Assembly (NCBI GenBank): GCA_949752795.1
Contig: OX457071.1
Coordinates: forward strand, 28,008,800 to 28,072,799
Length of the DNA stretch: 64,000 bases
Direction: 5' to 3'
Source of the DNA: Hyperoodon ampullatus
Taxonomy: Eukaryota; Chordata; Mammalia; Artiodactyla; Ziphiidae
Below, in pieces: positions 9,339 through 20,993 of this stretch; positions within the stretch are counted from its first letter, which is position 1; each line of letters opens with the position of its first letter. The notes under the pieces are model-generated. The model did no database searches. It saw only the letters and a program-made list of their open reading frames with translations, and was not told where the DNA came from. Position numbers and translations under genes: made by a program.

Positions 9339-12300
9339 CTGAAAAACAAAAAACACAAGAGTTGGAGACTTACAAACCTCAGCCCCCAGGGGGCAGTATA
9401 GCACAGTGGTCAGGAGCTTAGCTAATGGAGCAGCCCTAATGCCTAGTTTCAAATCTCAGCTCTTCCTCTTATTAGCTGTGTGATTTTTGGAAAAGTTATT
9501 CAGCTTCTCTGTATCTGTTTTCTCTTATATAAAATGGTCATAATAATAGTATCTACTTCATAGGGTTTTGTGAGTTTTGAACGAATTTGCATGATTACAA
9601 CAGTGCCTGACATAGTAAATTATTTATAAATGGTACTTTTGCAATTATTGCCAAAAAGGCAAAAGTTGTTGAGTGCTGAAAGCCTATGTAAGTAACTGTA
9701 ACAATTTAGGGCCTTGTAGAAACCTTGAAAGTTCACTCAGTATTCCGATTTATTCCTCCCCCAGCAGGCTGGACCAAGGGGCAAAATAAATATTAGATTG
9801 AACCATATGATACAGTCAGCGTTTGACCATTTTTGATCTATGGATTGAACAGTCGGGTTTAGGATATTCTGAATGTTCCCATTAGTCTGAAGGACCCTAG
9901 CAAATACCAAAGTAGACTCTGCTTTGAGATGAGATGAGGGATAGTCAGAGTACCCACAGAGGCCAGAATGACATCATCCTGGGGTGAGAGGCTCCAATTT
10001 AGTCTATGGTCCTTGTTGCTTGATAGGCTCTCTAAACCCAGAGGAGACTTTTCACTAGTACTTCTGAGGTCACACCTTTGTATATGGATGTACAGTTTGG
10101 TATGTGACTGGTTGAGTTGACTTATCTGCCAGCACTAACGTCAGCATCTTCAACTGAGCCAACCTCTGTATCAGAAAGATCTACAGAGATAACGACTAAC
10201 AGATGAAGGGGAACGTGGCCGCCTCACGATGGGGCACAGTTTCTCCATACCTCTTTGGTATGTCCTTGGCTTCCTTGGAGAAGTGCATTAATCGGCCTTG
10301 CACTTCAATACCAACGTTGAAAGCCAGCAGCAGGTCAAGGCCAGAACACTTTGAACTTGAAGGCAGGGCTTCTGATAAAGCCATGAGGACAGGAAGGACA
10401 GCTCCAGAAGGGTGGGTGGCAGGGTACCACGTGTCATCAAAATCCATTGAGTGAATCTATGTGAACAGATACATAAACAACAACCAAAACCTAAATGTAT
10501 TTCCCTGAATGCAATGACTTTTGGACCAGTCAGGGTTTAGTTCAATAATAACCTTGTTTGATGTGAGATTTTTAGATCTGATTCTCTGAAAATTAAACCT
10601 ATGAACTGGCTGCGATTTTATTATTATTTTTTTTTTTTTTGCGGTACGCAGTCCTCTCACTGTTGTGGCCTCTCCCGTTGCGGAGCGCAGGCTCAGTGGC
10701 CATGGCTCACGGGCCCAGCCGCTCCGCGGCATGTGGGATCTTCCCGGACCGGGTCACGAACCCGTGTCCCCTGCATCGGCAGGCGGACTCTCAACCACTG
10801 CGCCACCAGGGAAGCCCTGGCTGCGATTCTTAATCACATGACTTAGCACTAGGCAGGCTGTCCTATGTCCAGATCAGGTGCGACCTCGGGGAGCAGCTAG
10901 TGAACCACAGGGAACTTGGGTCTTACTCAGGTGCCACAGCCCTTGGAAAGATCTTTATCTACCTTACAAACAAAGCTGTAGAATTAGGGGGCTGCTCCTC
11001 CCTCCCTCCCTCTTCCACCTTTCAAACAAGTCACATGAAAAGTTTAATGTCATTTATTCCACATCAGGCCATATTTTTTGAACCCTTTTATTATAAATAA
11101 TTTCAAACTTATGGAGAAGTTGCAAGAACTCTTGAACCCAGTTTAACTATTAAGCTATATTTTAAAATCATTTGGTTTTTCCTTATACGAAATAGTAATA
11201 ACCAGAAGTTCATTTAAAAATAGATTTTTGTCTACTAGTTGTGGCTGGTGCCCTTCCCACTGCTTACTTACTGGATGTTTACTTCTGGATGCACCATTAG
11301 GTTTGACTTTCAATATTCTGAACTACTGTCCCATAAACCATAAAAATATCTCAGAAATCCCAACAGGTTCATGTCCAAATTATATCTTTTAGACTGCCCT
11401 TGACACACAGAAAAAGCATAAAAATTGTCAGATGAGAAGGGCTGATTTTTGGTTCAGAAAATGTAGACAACTTATGGCCATTGTTTCTTTCTCAATAAAT
11501 ATCTGTTGAATGAATGAATGAATGAGAGGCTGGTTACTGGATAGAAGCTGATACTGCCCACAACAGAAAGAACTGACAAGGAATTGAGTCTGGATATTTA
11601 GTTTAGAGTTGAGATACCTTAGGAGCATTTTTATCTAAATACTTCCATCTTATTTCCTCTACCTCACAATTTGTTTGAAAAGCATCAATTCACTGTAAAA
11701 ACGTGAAAACTGAAATTACTACAAGGAGAGAGGGCAGGCCACTTCACCTCTCTGAACTTCAGTGATCTCATCAGTAAGATATGGAAACTGGGCAATTTCT
11801 GAGATGTTTTCTGGCCCTGAAATTGTTCTGATTGTTGAACAGTTACAAAAACATGGAAATCTCCTTACAGCCACACCGTTAAGGAAAGCAGCGTATGTTG
11901 GTGGGAGCCTGAAGTCTGGCTGGCCCCAAACAGTGCTGGTTACATTGGAAGTATAGATCTGAAACAAAAGAGTATCAATCAGTGATACAGAGTGTGAATC
12001 CAACATGCCAAGTCACCATCACAAGAGTTGTTCTTCATGTTTGGAGGCATTACTTTAATACTTCTTATTGAGCCCTTTGTGCTAGACTGAAGCCCTAGTC
12101 ATTGGATTTCTTTCTTCCTTGTAGAAGAATATATAACTTTTTCTGTGGAAGGGAGAGGAGAAGCTGTTGCTCAGCCCCAGACTGTGATCCATAAGTGCGC
12201 CAAGGAATGAAGTCTGAATTTACTCTTATTTACTCCTTGAGGATAAATACTAGGAAAGGTGGACTCATCGTCTGTAGACCAAGCATATTCTTTGGGGAGT

Positions 12301-15300
12301 GGATGCTACATCTCTCACGTAATCACCTACTCTCTGCTCAGGGTGCTGGCCCAGGCTTTTCTCCAGAGAATCCTGAAGTCTTTGCATGAACAAATGGCCT
12401 GGGGCTATGGCTGCTAAGACTCTCAGGTAAAAATGTGCTTTCAGTCAGACTAGTAATCAACTTTGAGATTTTGCTAGCCTTGAGATTAAGACTGGTCTTA
12501 AGATAGTGACTTAGTAAAGGATGTGGGTGAATATTAAGACTCAGGTAATAAAGCATAGAAAAGCATAAAACTGTATACAACAACGCTATATACACCAAGC
12601 ACTGTCTCTAAAATGAAGAGTAGGGCAGTAGAACACAAACGCACGTCCCTGGGCGCGCTTCTGGGTACACCTCACAAAAAGGCACATGTGCACACTTGGT
12701 TTTAGCTCTAAAGTAGACATTGAGCTTCTTACTTTACTGTATTCCCTGGCTTTGCGGAACACTTCTGTACCAGTTCCCAGGAACCCAACCCCCAGGGTGT
12801 CCAGAATCATCCTCTTGCTCCTCTGGATAACACGATCTGTCAGGTGTCCCACTTTCAAGCCGTGGATCACTTTGGCAAAGCTCTCTGTGACAGACTTTAA
12901 AGGGAAGAGCGTTAGAACAGTGCTTCACTCACTATGTATTCACACACTTCCTTTCTACACGAGAACTGGAGGTACTTTTACACAAAGAGTTTATACTCCA
13001 CTATAGGAAACGCAGTTGGTTAAATTAAGTTCAGTTCCTAAAAAATGATGTGTACTGAACACATGTGTGAGGCAGAGGGATGTGGACATGAGCGATAGCC
13101 AGCTTCTGTCCTCAGTCGAGTGGAGGACACAGAGTAGCAAGCAGATAATGTGTGCTTGGGTGGTGGGCTCTGGTGGAGGCATGCAGAGGCTCAGAGGGCG
13201 AGCAGGGAGGGACGTCTCGCCTACCACGTGGGCACGCCTGGGCGTGGGGTGCATTCAGACAGCTAGGAGCTGTCACTGGTAGACATGTGCCAGGTGTTGA
13301 GCCGAATGTTTTAAATACAATGTCTACTTAATACCCACTGGTCTCTAGGTATGTATCGTGAGTCTCTTTCTGCAGGTGAGGAGACCAAGACCCAGAAAGG
13401 TGAAGTTCCCAAGTCCCACAGCTGTAACTTAGTTAGTCTGGACACAAACCCCTGTAGGACTAACTCCGAAATCAATGCAGCTAGCTCTTAAGCCCCCATT
13501 TCCTGAGGAACACATACATTAGAAACCTGGATTTCCTGCTGAGAATGCACATTTCTGGTTCTCCATCCCACACCTCCAGAATTAGACCCTCCTCAGAACC
13601 AGAACATTTGGAAGCTTAGTACAGGGTTCTAGGTTTCCATTAAGCTCTCTAGGTGATTCCTAAGTGACTCCTAAGATAGCTCTAGTGCTGTCGTGTCCAA
13701 CGTGGTAGCTACTCTCCACATCTGGTGATGGAGCGCTCCATGTGACTAGTCCAAACTGAGACGTGTCATCAGAGGAGAATAAACACTGGGTTTTGAAGAC
13801 TTAGTAGGGAAACAAAGGAATATAAAGCATTTCATTAATAATTTTAAAATATTAATTACATACTGAAATTGATAATATTTGGGGTATATTGGTTAAATCA
13901 AATATATGATTAAAATTCATTTCATCAGTTTCTTCTTTTTTTTTGTACGCGGGCCTCTCACTGTTGTGGCCTCTCCCATTGTGGAGCACAGGCTCCGGAC
14001 GTGCAGGCTCAGCGGCCATGGCTCACGGGCCCAGCTGTTCCGCGGCATGTGGGATCTTCCTGGACCGGGGCACGAACCCGTGTCCCCTGCATCGGCAGGT
14101 GGTCTCTCAAACACTGCACCACCAGGGAAGCCCCATCAGTTTCTTCTTACTTTTTTACAATATGCCTACTGGAAACTTTAAAATTACACTCGAGAACCAC
14201 TGCCTGCTCTTTCTGTTGGTGGAGTCTTGCTGGAGGAGTAGATACCTGAGCTGCTTATGAAAACTTCTGGGAGTCAGCCAGGCGAAGGTGCTGAGAATGA
14301 AGATGGAGGTTAAAGGCAGAGGTAGCAGCGTGGGCTGGGGCTTGGGGGTGTTGGTGCGGGGCGGTGCCGTGAACTGGGCAAAATCCAGCCACAGGGCTGC
14401 CCACAAGGGGCAGAGATGACAGGGAGAATGGATTTGCAGGCCAGGGCCGAATGGTGAAAGTTTTATTATGCTAAAGACCGGGACGTCATCAGGGAGCCAT
14501 AGTGCTGTCTTAAGAGGGGAAGAGGTGTGATCAGAGCTGTGTTTTGCAAAGATCTCTGTAGGTACTCACGTAAAGAATAGATGGGGAGCGGTAGACAGGG
14601 CAGGTAAGAGACCGACGCCACAGGTTCTGGATGGGGAAACGGCAGTGCCATTTGCCGTGAGAGGGAACACAGGAAGAGGAGCAGACTTCTGGGCAACGAT
14701 GCTGGGCTTATCGTGAACTTGTTGAATGTGAAGTGCGTGTGGTCATCCTAGTTGAGAAGACCTTATGTTTCTACCCACAAACCAGATAAAGAGCATGTCT
14801 GTTACGTAGTTAAAAACATCCTTTCATGTTTCGCTCTATGCCTAGCACTTTGTACCACTTACTAAATGTTAGGTCTCTTCCCTTCCCTGCTCTGATTACT
14901 GCGTCATTATACAACTTCTTTGTCTCTGTGAACATCAGATAACTCATTTTAAAACGTGAGCTATAGGATGGGGGTGGGGGCTTATTGGATAGAGGATCTG
15001 GGGTGTCTGGGGCTCTCTAACGCTAAGCTCAGTGCAAGAGCAGAGGTGCAAAGATAGAACCAGTTCCCAGCTGAAAGTCCTTCAACCTGGCCACCGACTT
15101 GTCGACTTGTCCTATATTTTCAATCCCTAGGCTGTCAAGCCAGGGAAACCTTGCCATTTGCGAAACAATGGGTTGCTTTTTATGTCTCTGAAGCTTTGCT
15201 AGAACAATGAGAGGACGCTGATGTGGGAGCAAGCAGGAGAGGAGATGGCTGGAACAGAGAAAGGGGTCTGGGATGCAAGTTTCAGGTTAGGGTGGAGAAT

Positions 15301-16592
15301 AACAATAACTTGGACTTTCATGTGGCTAGAAATCTGGGTAAACATTTTAGGGACAGAGAAGGGAAGGAGGGAAAAGAACTGGCTTGATGATTTACCAACT
15401 AAAACTTAGAGATTCAAGCACTGGTTGGATCCTTTCTTATAAGCAAAACTACCTCTTTTTGACCTCTCTTCTCATCCCCACAATTCCCACAGTGGAGGCA
15501 ATTAATGATGGATTGTTCATCCATTCAGGGTTAGATCTGACCTGGGAGTGCCTTCTGGGGCAGCGTCTATGCCTGGGGAGCATGTATTTGCAGGGCGCCA
15601 CCATGGAGTGCGGGAGGTGATTGGGGCATCCATCCACACAATCCCACGGTGCTAGTGACTTCTGAAAGTAGGGCCCCAATGGACCCCCTGACAAGTCCTG
15701 AACACCACCCCATGTGCCAAAGAATAAACAGCCTCCTTCTGGCCCCTGAGGAAGGGAACACTAGGAAATAAACATGCAGCTGCTCAGCTGTCTTTAGCCT
15801 TGTGCCCATCTATTTCTAAAATATCTTTTTGGTCTTTTTTTTTTTTTTTTTTTGTGGTACGCGGGCCTCTCACTGTTGTGGCCTCTCCCGTTGCAGAGCA
15901 CAGGCTCCGGACGCGCAGGCCCAGTGGCCGTGGCTCACGGGCCCAGCTGCTCCGCGGCATGTGGGATCTTCCCAGACCGGGGCACGAACCCGTGTCCCCT
16001 GCATCAGCAGGCGGACTCTCAACCACTGTGCCACCAGGGAAGCCCCTTTTTGGTCTTTTTGATTTTCTCCTGGCATTAACATCTGTTCTTAGTAAAATAC
16101 TATGATTACTGTAAAAATTAAGGTGAAATATGCAGTTATTTAATAAATATTTCAGGAGTTCTTGTTATGTGTCTGCCCTGTGCTAAGCACTCTAGAATAC
16201 CAAACCAAGATGTTATGGCTCCCACCACAAAAGGCTTATCTTCTCCAGGGGACTAAGGACAGTAGACAGATAATTAGAAAAGCAATCTGGCAATGCCATA
16301 ATGGATACATGCCAAACTAGAAGGTTAAAATTCTATGAACTTATAATGATTTGTTTTCTTCCTGATTTTATACCAGAGAATTATGTCTATTCTTGATAAA
16401 ACATTGATAAAAAGCAAAATACAGTTAAATAGACCACCCAGAGGCTATGAAAAATATTAAAATCACATTTTTAAAGTAGAAGCAGGTAGCTCTTAAAAGG
16501 AGAGGGCAACTGAGGAAATCGAGAAGGAAAGGAAAGCTAGAAAAACCAGTTTAAATAAGCCACATAAAAGGAAACAATACCTTGAGCATCAT
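8393..16592 (-). CDS. ACOD1: ACOD1 (IRG1), cis-aconitate decarboxylase, five coding exons
   Basis: The enzyme decarboxylates cis-aconitate from the TCA cycle to itaconate, an antimicrobial and anti-inflammatory metabolite made at mitochondria of activated macrophages. The coding join is complement(8393..9338, 10251..10456, 11869..11958, 12733..12894, 16581..16592), 1416 nt, 471 aa plus stop, with no internal stop. Every intron is GT-AG. The product is a MmgE/PrpD-family protein. Residues reported for the human active site fall at the same numbers: Asp93 and Thr97 in 'MDFDDTW', His103 in 'ATHPSG', His159 in 'FHPP', Lys207 in 'TQTK', His277 in 'FPAH', Tyr318 in 'RYVNRPF'. Human ACOD1 is 481 aa; the difference is a stop codon 11 codons early. 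Position 273, Arg in human as I recall, is Leu, and position 152 is Lys. The gene looks intact and expressible. Neighbours KCTD12 and CLN5, expected from human synteny, lie outside this window. Confidence 0.96.
9395..9625 (+). repeat. MIR element in ACOD1 intron 4
   Basis: Typical MIR wording: 'agcacagtggtcaggagct', then 'tcttattagctgtgtgat', then 'cataataatagtatctac'. It lies antisense to ACOD1 within the 912-bp intron between exons 5 and 4. The rest of that intron shows nothing recognisable. Confidence 0.7.
10251..10456 (-). CDS. ACOD1: ACOD1 coding exon 4
   Basis: 206 nt between acceptor 'cacatag' and donor 'gtatgg'. It encodes residues 89-156 plus two bases of Arg157, beginning 'IHSMDFDDTWYP'. 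It contains the substrate-site Asp93, Thr97 and His103, and position 152 is Lys ('KEAKDIPKR'). The phase-2 end fits exon 5 exactly. Confidence 0.95.
10618..10816 (-). mobile_element. Short-form CHR SINE in ACOD1 intron 3
   Basis: T-run, then 'gcggtacgcagtcctctcac', head at the right 'ccaccagggaagcc'. The target-site duplication 'ctggctgcgatt' is at 10606-10617 and 10817-10828. The SINE is in the same orientation as ACOD1. Confidence 0.92.
11869..11958 (-). CDS. ACOD1: ACOD1 coding exon 3
   Basis: 90 nt (residues 59-88), acceptor 'tgtttcag', donor 'gtaagg', phase 0 on both sides. Encodes 'TVWGQPDFRLPPTYAAF', the conserved strand and helix preceding the active-site Asp. Confidence 0.95.
12733..12894 (-). 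CDS. ACOD1: ACOD1 coding exon 2
   Basis: 162 nt (residues 5-58), acceptor 'ccctttaaag', donor 'gtaaga', phase 0 on both sides. Encodes the N-terminal helical region including 'GLKVGHLTDRVIQRSKRM' and 'LDTLGVGFLGTGTEV', matching the human N-terminus closely. Confidence 0.95.
13290..13500 (-). repeat. MIR element in ACOD1 intron 1
   Basis: The stretch with 'gtgccaggtgttgagcc', 'gcaggtgaggagaccaaga' and 'gtcccacagctgtaactta' follows the reverse-strand MIR layout. It lies in the 3,686-bp first intron. Confidence 0.6.
13938..14133 (-). mobile_element. Short-form CHR SINE in ACOD1 intron 1
   Basis: Body from 'gtacgcgggcctctcactg' to 'ccaccagggaagcc'. The exact 15-bp target-site duplication 'catcagtttcttctt' is at 13923-13937 and 14134-14148. 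Its T-run is only about 9 nt, shorter than in the other copies. Confidence 0.92.
15840..16045 (-). mobile_element. Short-form CHR SINE in ACOD1 intron 1, near exon 1
   Basis: T-run followed by 'gtggtacgcgggcctctcac', head at the right. The exact 15-bp target-site duplication 'ctttttggtcttttt' is at 15825-15839 and 16046-16060. It lies about 540 bp downstream of exon 1 in the sense orientation. Confidence 0.92.
16581..16592 (-). CDS. ACOD1: ACOD1 coding exon 1 (start codon, 4 codons)
   Basis: The minus strand reads ATGATGCTCAAG followed by donor 'gtattg', giving 'MMLK', which is also how I recall the human protein starting. The exon is too short for open-frame detection. It was located by the known N-terminus, the donor site and the TATA box upstream. 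The 5' UTR would be about 40 nt. Confidence 0.9.
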
Positions 16593-16627
16593 GTTGTTCA
16601 ACAGAGGAGGTCTGTCTCAGGAGTGAA

Positions 16628-16765
16628 GTGGGGAGAAATTTGGTTGCTGACTGTCTTTATACTCCTCTCTTCTCTCAAACTCACTCTCTCTCACTTTGTT
16701 CTAACATGAAAGTTTCCACCATTTCAACACCTCCCAGCTAAACTTACTTCAACTTCCTCTGCCAT
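16628..16765 (-). promoter_or_regulatory. ACOD1 core and proximal promoter
   Basis: On the minus strand TATAAAG lies at 16661-16655, placing the start of transcription near 16630 and the ATG about 40 nt further. A PU.1/ETS-like core, 'AGAGGAAGTT', lies at 16760-16751, fitting macrophage expression. 'GGAAACTTTC' at 16717-16708 resembles a degenerate kB or IRF half-site pair. The TATA call is strong by position; the factor assignments are inferred from motif resemblance. Confidence 0.65.
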
Positions 16766-16888
16766 GAGTTGTTTAACTTACCAGTAAACTAAATAAATAA
16801 ACCTAAGAAGTACAGGAGCAATGATCATATGATTCCTCACAGATATCAGAAAAGTACATTGAGGGCAAAACTAGGCTTGCGTCTTGTG

Positions 16889-17226
16889 GGCTTCCCTGGT
16901 GGCACAGTGGTTCAGAATCTGCCTGCAAATGCAGGGGACATAGGTTCAAGCCCTGGTCCAGGAAGATCCCACATGCCGCGGAGCAACTAAGCTCGTGCGC
17001 CACAACTACTGAGCCTGTGCTCTAGAACCCGCGAGCCACAACTACTGAAGCCTGTGCACCTAGAGCCTGTGCTCCACAACAAGAGAAGCCACCACCATGA
17101 GAAGCCCGCACACCACAACAAACAGTAGCCCCCGCTCACCGCAGCTAGAGAAAGCTGGCGTGCAGCAACAAAGACCCAACACAGCCAAAAATAAAGTAAA
17201 TAAAATAAATTAAAAAAAAAAAAAAG
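16889..17226 (+). mobile_element. Long-form CHR SINE upstream of ACOD1
   Basis: Full head ('gcttccctggtggcacagtg'), long middle block with repeated 'ccacaactactga' and a tail 'gacccaacacagccaaaaat' plus A-run. The 18-bp target-site duplication (16871-16888 and 17227-17244, one mismatch) begins 'ctaggcttgc'. It starts about 230 bp upstream of the ACOD1 TATA box and so sits in the upstream promoter region. Confidence 0.92.
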
Positions 17227-17259
17227 CTAGGCTTGCATCTTGTGCCTAGATGCCATATG

Positions 17260-17475
17260 TCAAAATCAGAAAAATATTCACACTCTTTTATCTAGGTATT
17301 CTACTTCTAAAAATTTATCCTAAGGAAATAGACATGGCTTTATGGGAAAAAATTAGCAAATGAAATAAAATAAAATTCATAGACTTACAATATTAAAAAT
17401 TGGAAAAAATCAAATGCCCCCCCCCAATAGTGGCTTGGTTAAGTAAAATACGGCATGTACGGTATTTAAGGTACA
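17260..17475 (+). mobile_element. Old L1 remnant
   Basis: 'tctaggtattctacttctaaaa' and 'atcctaaggaaatagacatg' type wording are characteristic of the ancient L1 3' region. It includes a run of nine C at 17418-17426. Confidence 0.5.
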
Positions 17476-18457
17476 CTCTCATTTTTCCCTTCCATTTCAC
17501 ATCTGCTAGTCACCATTGTCAAGGGACAAGAGTACCAGAAGTTCCTGGTAGCTTGCGATTAAGAACTTAGAAGGGCATTGGACATTAATCACACTTCTTC
17601 TCAGGTGTTCCTTGATTTGTTCCTGAACTACGTTTTTCAGTATATGCAGATCTGTGGTTCCTGGTCCTCTGCCTGGCTTCTGGGATCTATTGCCTGCCGC
17701 CCTGCTATTGCCCAAGTGGGCTTCAACACAGCTTGTCCAAGCCTTTTTGTTTATAATCAATCACTGTGGGTTGGCTAGTCTGAACCCAGCTCTGGTCCTC
17801 TAGGGAACTGTGATTGCCCTTGGGCTGTCTAGTCCTGGCCAATTGGTTTGTACTTACAGTGGGTACCAACAATCAGGTTATTTAAAATTTGAGCTTGTTG
17901 TTCTAGCTGTAGTGGCGGAATTCTTCTTTGAGGGGGATTGTATTTTAATTTTAGAGGAAGTCTCCAGGAGCCTTGTGGCTCTACCCCCATCCTGTTATAG
18001 AAGGGAGAGTTTGAGACAAAGAGAAACTAAATGGCTCTGCATAAAAATGCAAAAGGCTGTCTTTCTTGTGGTCAGACAGTACCTCTAGGAGAAGAGGTTA
18101 GGTGGTTTGCTTCTCTTGGTTGGAGCCTGTGAAGAAAGAGTCTGGGGCTCTGGAGACAGGGTCAAGGGCAGGGTCAGTGGGAATCCCTGTGGATTGTTGG
18201 GGGTGATACCCTGGTTATAAGTCAGAACTACACACAGGTGAGGGGTGAGGCTGGAGGTGGGGAGGTGGTCAGTGGGGACCCCCAAGTGGAAGGACTTAGG
18301 CAGACAGATTTAAGGAGCCGTGGAATCAAATATCTACTTTGAAGTTTTTCTTTACAATATAATAATTGTTTGTCATGCTCAGGAAAGTTTGTTACATACT
18401 ACAACCTAGTGTCAGCCATGCTTTGGGGAGTGAAGGCAGGGCGGTTGTTTGTGCATA
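17476..18457. other. Intergenic sequence, no gene seen
   Basis: Several open frames of 66-92 codons occur but none has a recognisable domain or splice context. Confidence 0.4.
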
Positions 18458-18477
18458 AAGAAGGCTTGGAGGGTGGG

Positions 18478-18695
18478 GGGCTTCCCTGGTGGCTCAGCGG
18501 TTGAGAGTCCGCCTGCCGATGCAGGGGACATGGGTTCGTGCCCCGGTCCGGGAGGATCCCACATGCCGCGGAGCGGCTGGGCCCGTGAGCCATGGCCGCT
18601 GAGCCTGCGCGTCCGGAGCCTGTGCTCCGCAACAGGAGAGGCCACAACAGTGAGAGGCCCGCGTACCGCAAAAAAAAAAAAAAAAAAAAAAAAAA
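18478..18695 (+). mobile_element. Short-form CHR SINE, well preserved
   Basis: Complete from 'gggcttccctggtggctcag' through the B-box-like 'gggttcgtgcc' to 'gaggcccgcgtaccgc' and a ~27-nt A tail. The target duplication includes 'aagaaggct' at 18458-18466 and 18696-18704. The long uninterrupted tail suggests a relatively recent insertion. Confidence 0.92.
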
Positions 18696-18704
18696 AAGAA
18701 GGCT

Positions 18705-20240
18705 GGGGGTACCAGTCAGAGGGATAAGTGACCGGCAGCAGACTGGGGGTGGAGGTACTTTTTGGTTATCCTAAGTAGTAGAAAAGTCAAAAGAAGGGGG
18801 TCTGATTGTACCTACTTGAATGATACAAGAAAGAGGGACTTGAAAGGATGACGCTGGGAGATGTTTGGATTCTCTTCTTAAGCCAACTGTGGCCTGAGGT
18901 GGGCTTCCCAACCATGGTCCAGATTGGGGAAACCCAGAGCCAGGCTCAGGATTGGCACCCACAGTGGTTGTGGGCAACAGGGTACCATTTCAGACAATCT
19001 GTTTTAGATCAGTGGACTCCAAACCGAGGTTCCAGTGGACGGGTGAATTTCTGTATCCAAAAGTAAAGTGAATATTTGGGAATAGGGAGCAAGTTGGGTA
19101 TTTGGGGCCATTTGGATAGACTCCAGCAAGTAAGAACAATCGTACTATAAGATTTTGTGATTTATTGCTAGATAGTTTACATCAATTGGTGTTAAGAGTA
19201 ATCTCATCGAGTTGAAAGGAAACAGACATCTAGTTTGAAAAACACTCAAAATAGAACTCTCTAAGAATTATCTCAGTTGGGAGTCCTGGAGTTTTCAGCT
19301 TACTTAGATATTTAGAGACTCCTAAGACCACTTCTACATGAAAGTGAAGAATGGGCTATGCTGGCTTCAGCCATCTCACCATGGAAAAACTTTATAAAGT
19401 GATGATGAGCTTTATCAAGTCTGATGAGCTTTGATGGAGGTGCTGTCACGTAGTGACTCTGGGCTCTCACTTTTTGTCACTATTGAATTCAAAGACGCCG
19501 TTAGTTCAATTATTTGCTTGCTTAATTACTTTGTGTTTTTATGGAACTGTGACCAATTTAAAGACTAAAGCCCTCTGTAATTAGAATCACTTTCTAACTA
19601 TCTAGGGGCTTAAATGATAAATTGTAGATTGACTGGCACCTCTCTAATCAAAAACAATTGATGGCTTCCAGTTGCCTCCTTGATCCTAGCTCTAAGTAGA
19701 AGCCAGATTATTTTTAAAAGCAAATTTTATCTTCCATCACTGTCTGGAGGGGAAGCAGTGTAGAGGGCAGCCCCATGAAGGCCCACGAGGGGCGGAACTG
19801 AAGCCTCCTGCTAATGGTGGGTTTGGGTGAGCATCTTTCCATAGCAAGCCCAGTCTTCAGAGACCTAGCTGGCAACTTAACTGCAACCTCCTGAGAGACC
19901 CAAAGCTGTGCCTCCCAGCTAAGCTGCTCCAGGAATCCTGACCCTCAGAAACTGTTAAGATGATAAAGGTTTGTTCTCTTAAGGGGAAAAGGCTTGAGGG
20001 TAATTTGTTACACAGTAATAGACAATACAAACTCCAACCTGCTAATATGCCTTACACGGGCCCTTAGGATCGGACCTGAGTTCTCTCTTCATTCTCACAT
20101 TGGGCCACCCAAGGGGCCAAGATCTTCATGCCTTAGGGACCTTTGTACCAGTGATTCCCTCCCACTTCTTGTGTCTTCTCCCCACATCATACTCCTTTCT
20201 TCTCCCCTCAGCCCACAACTTTCTTCTCCTCATCTTCCAT
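18705..20240. other. Intergenic sequence, no gene seen
   Basis: No supported coding region and no named repeat. Confidence 0.4.
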
Positions 20241-20243
20241 CTA

Positions 20244-20428
20244 AGACAGTGGTTCTTAGCCAGAGATGAGTTGTCCCCCAAGTTGTCTGGAGACATTCAC
20301 CAAGTTGTGGCATCTAGTGGGTAGGGCCCAGGGATGTTGCTAAACATCCTACAATGTAGAGAACAGCCCCCTACAACAACAAATTAATTGGTCCAAAATG
20401 TTAATGGTATTGAAGTTGAGAAACCCCT
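20244..20428 (+). mobile_element. MER20-type hAT DNA transposon
   Basis: 'cagtggttcttagccagaga' opens the element. 'gcatctagtgggtagggccc' and 'gatgttgctaaacatccta' follow, and it closes with 'gttgagaaaccc'. This layout is that of MER20, a non-autonomous hAT-Charlie element of eutherians. Confidence 0.75.
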
Positions 20429-20761
20429 ATCTAAGTGTGGAGGTTACATCTAGGAGGCCTCCAAAACATGCCAAGTTTAGGTCGACACGTTCACCTGCAT
20501 GTACCTATAGGGCACAAAGTTTCCCTCTTTATATTCCTTATTAGATAGGGAAGTTCTGTTTAGGAAGGGAACTGATATACCCCATTGATCACTACATCCA
20601 GAGTCTCACACATAATAGGTACTCAATAAATTTTTGTTGAATGAATTAATGGAAACCCAATGCTTTCTATAAGTCAGTCATACTAACACATGAATGAAAT
20701 TTAATCCTTCTTTATTCCCAGTGGAAATGTGTCAGGAAGGTATTCTTTTTAATGTCTGTGG

Positions 20762-20980
20762 GGTTTTTTTTGTTTGTTTTTTTTTTGTGGTATGCGGGCC
20801 TCTCACTGTTGTGGCCTCTCCCATTGCGGAGCACAGGCTCCGGACACGTAGGCTCAGCGGCCATGGCTCACGGGCCCAGCCGCTCCGCAACATGTGGGAT
20901 CTTCCCGGACCAGGGCACGAACCCATGTCCCCTGCATCAGCAGGTGGACTCTCAACCACTGCACCACCAGGGAAGCCCCC
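20762..20980 (-). mobile_element. Short-form CHR SINE
   Basis: T-rich left end, body 'gtggtatgcgggcctctcac', head at the right. The exact 13-bp target-site duplication 'ttaatgtctgtgg' is at 20749-20761 and 20981-20993. Confidence 0.92.
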
Positions 20981-20993
20981 TTAATGTCTGTGG

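Noticed and set aside
10203..10454. 83-codon open frame on the plus strand
   Set aside because: It is the antisense of ACOD1 exon 4; the sense strand has the conserved protein.
13906..16105. Several 65-105-codon open frames with 'CGIFPDRGTNPCPLH'-like peptides, recurring across the window
   Set aside because: All are translations of CHR SINEs in different frames, not genes.
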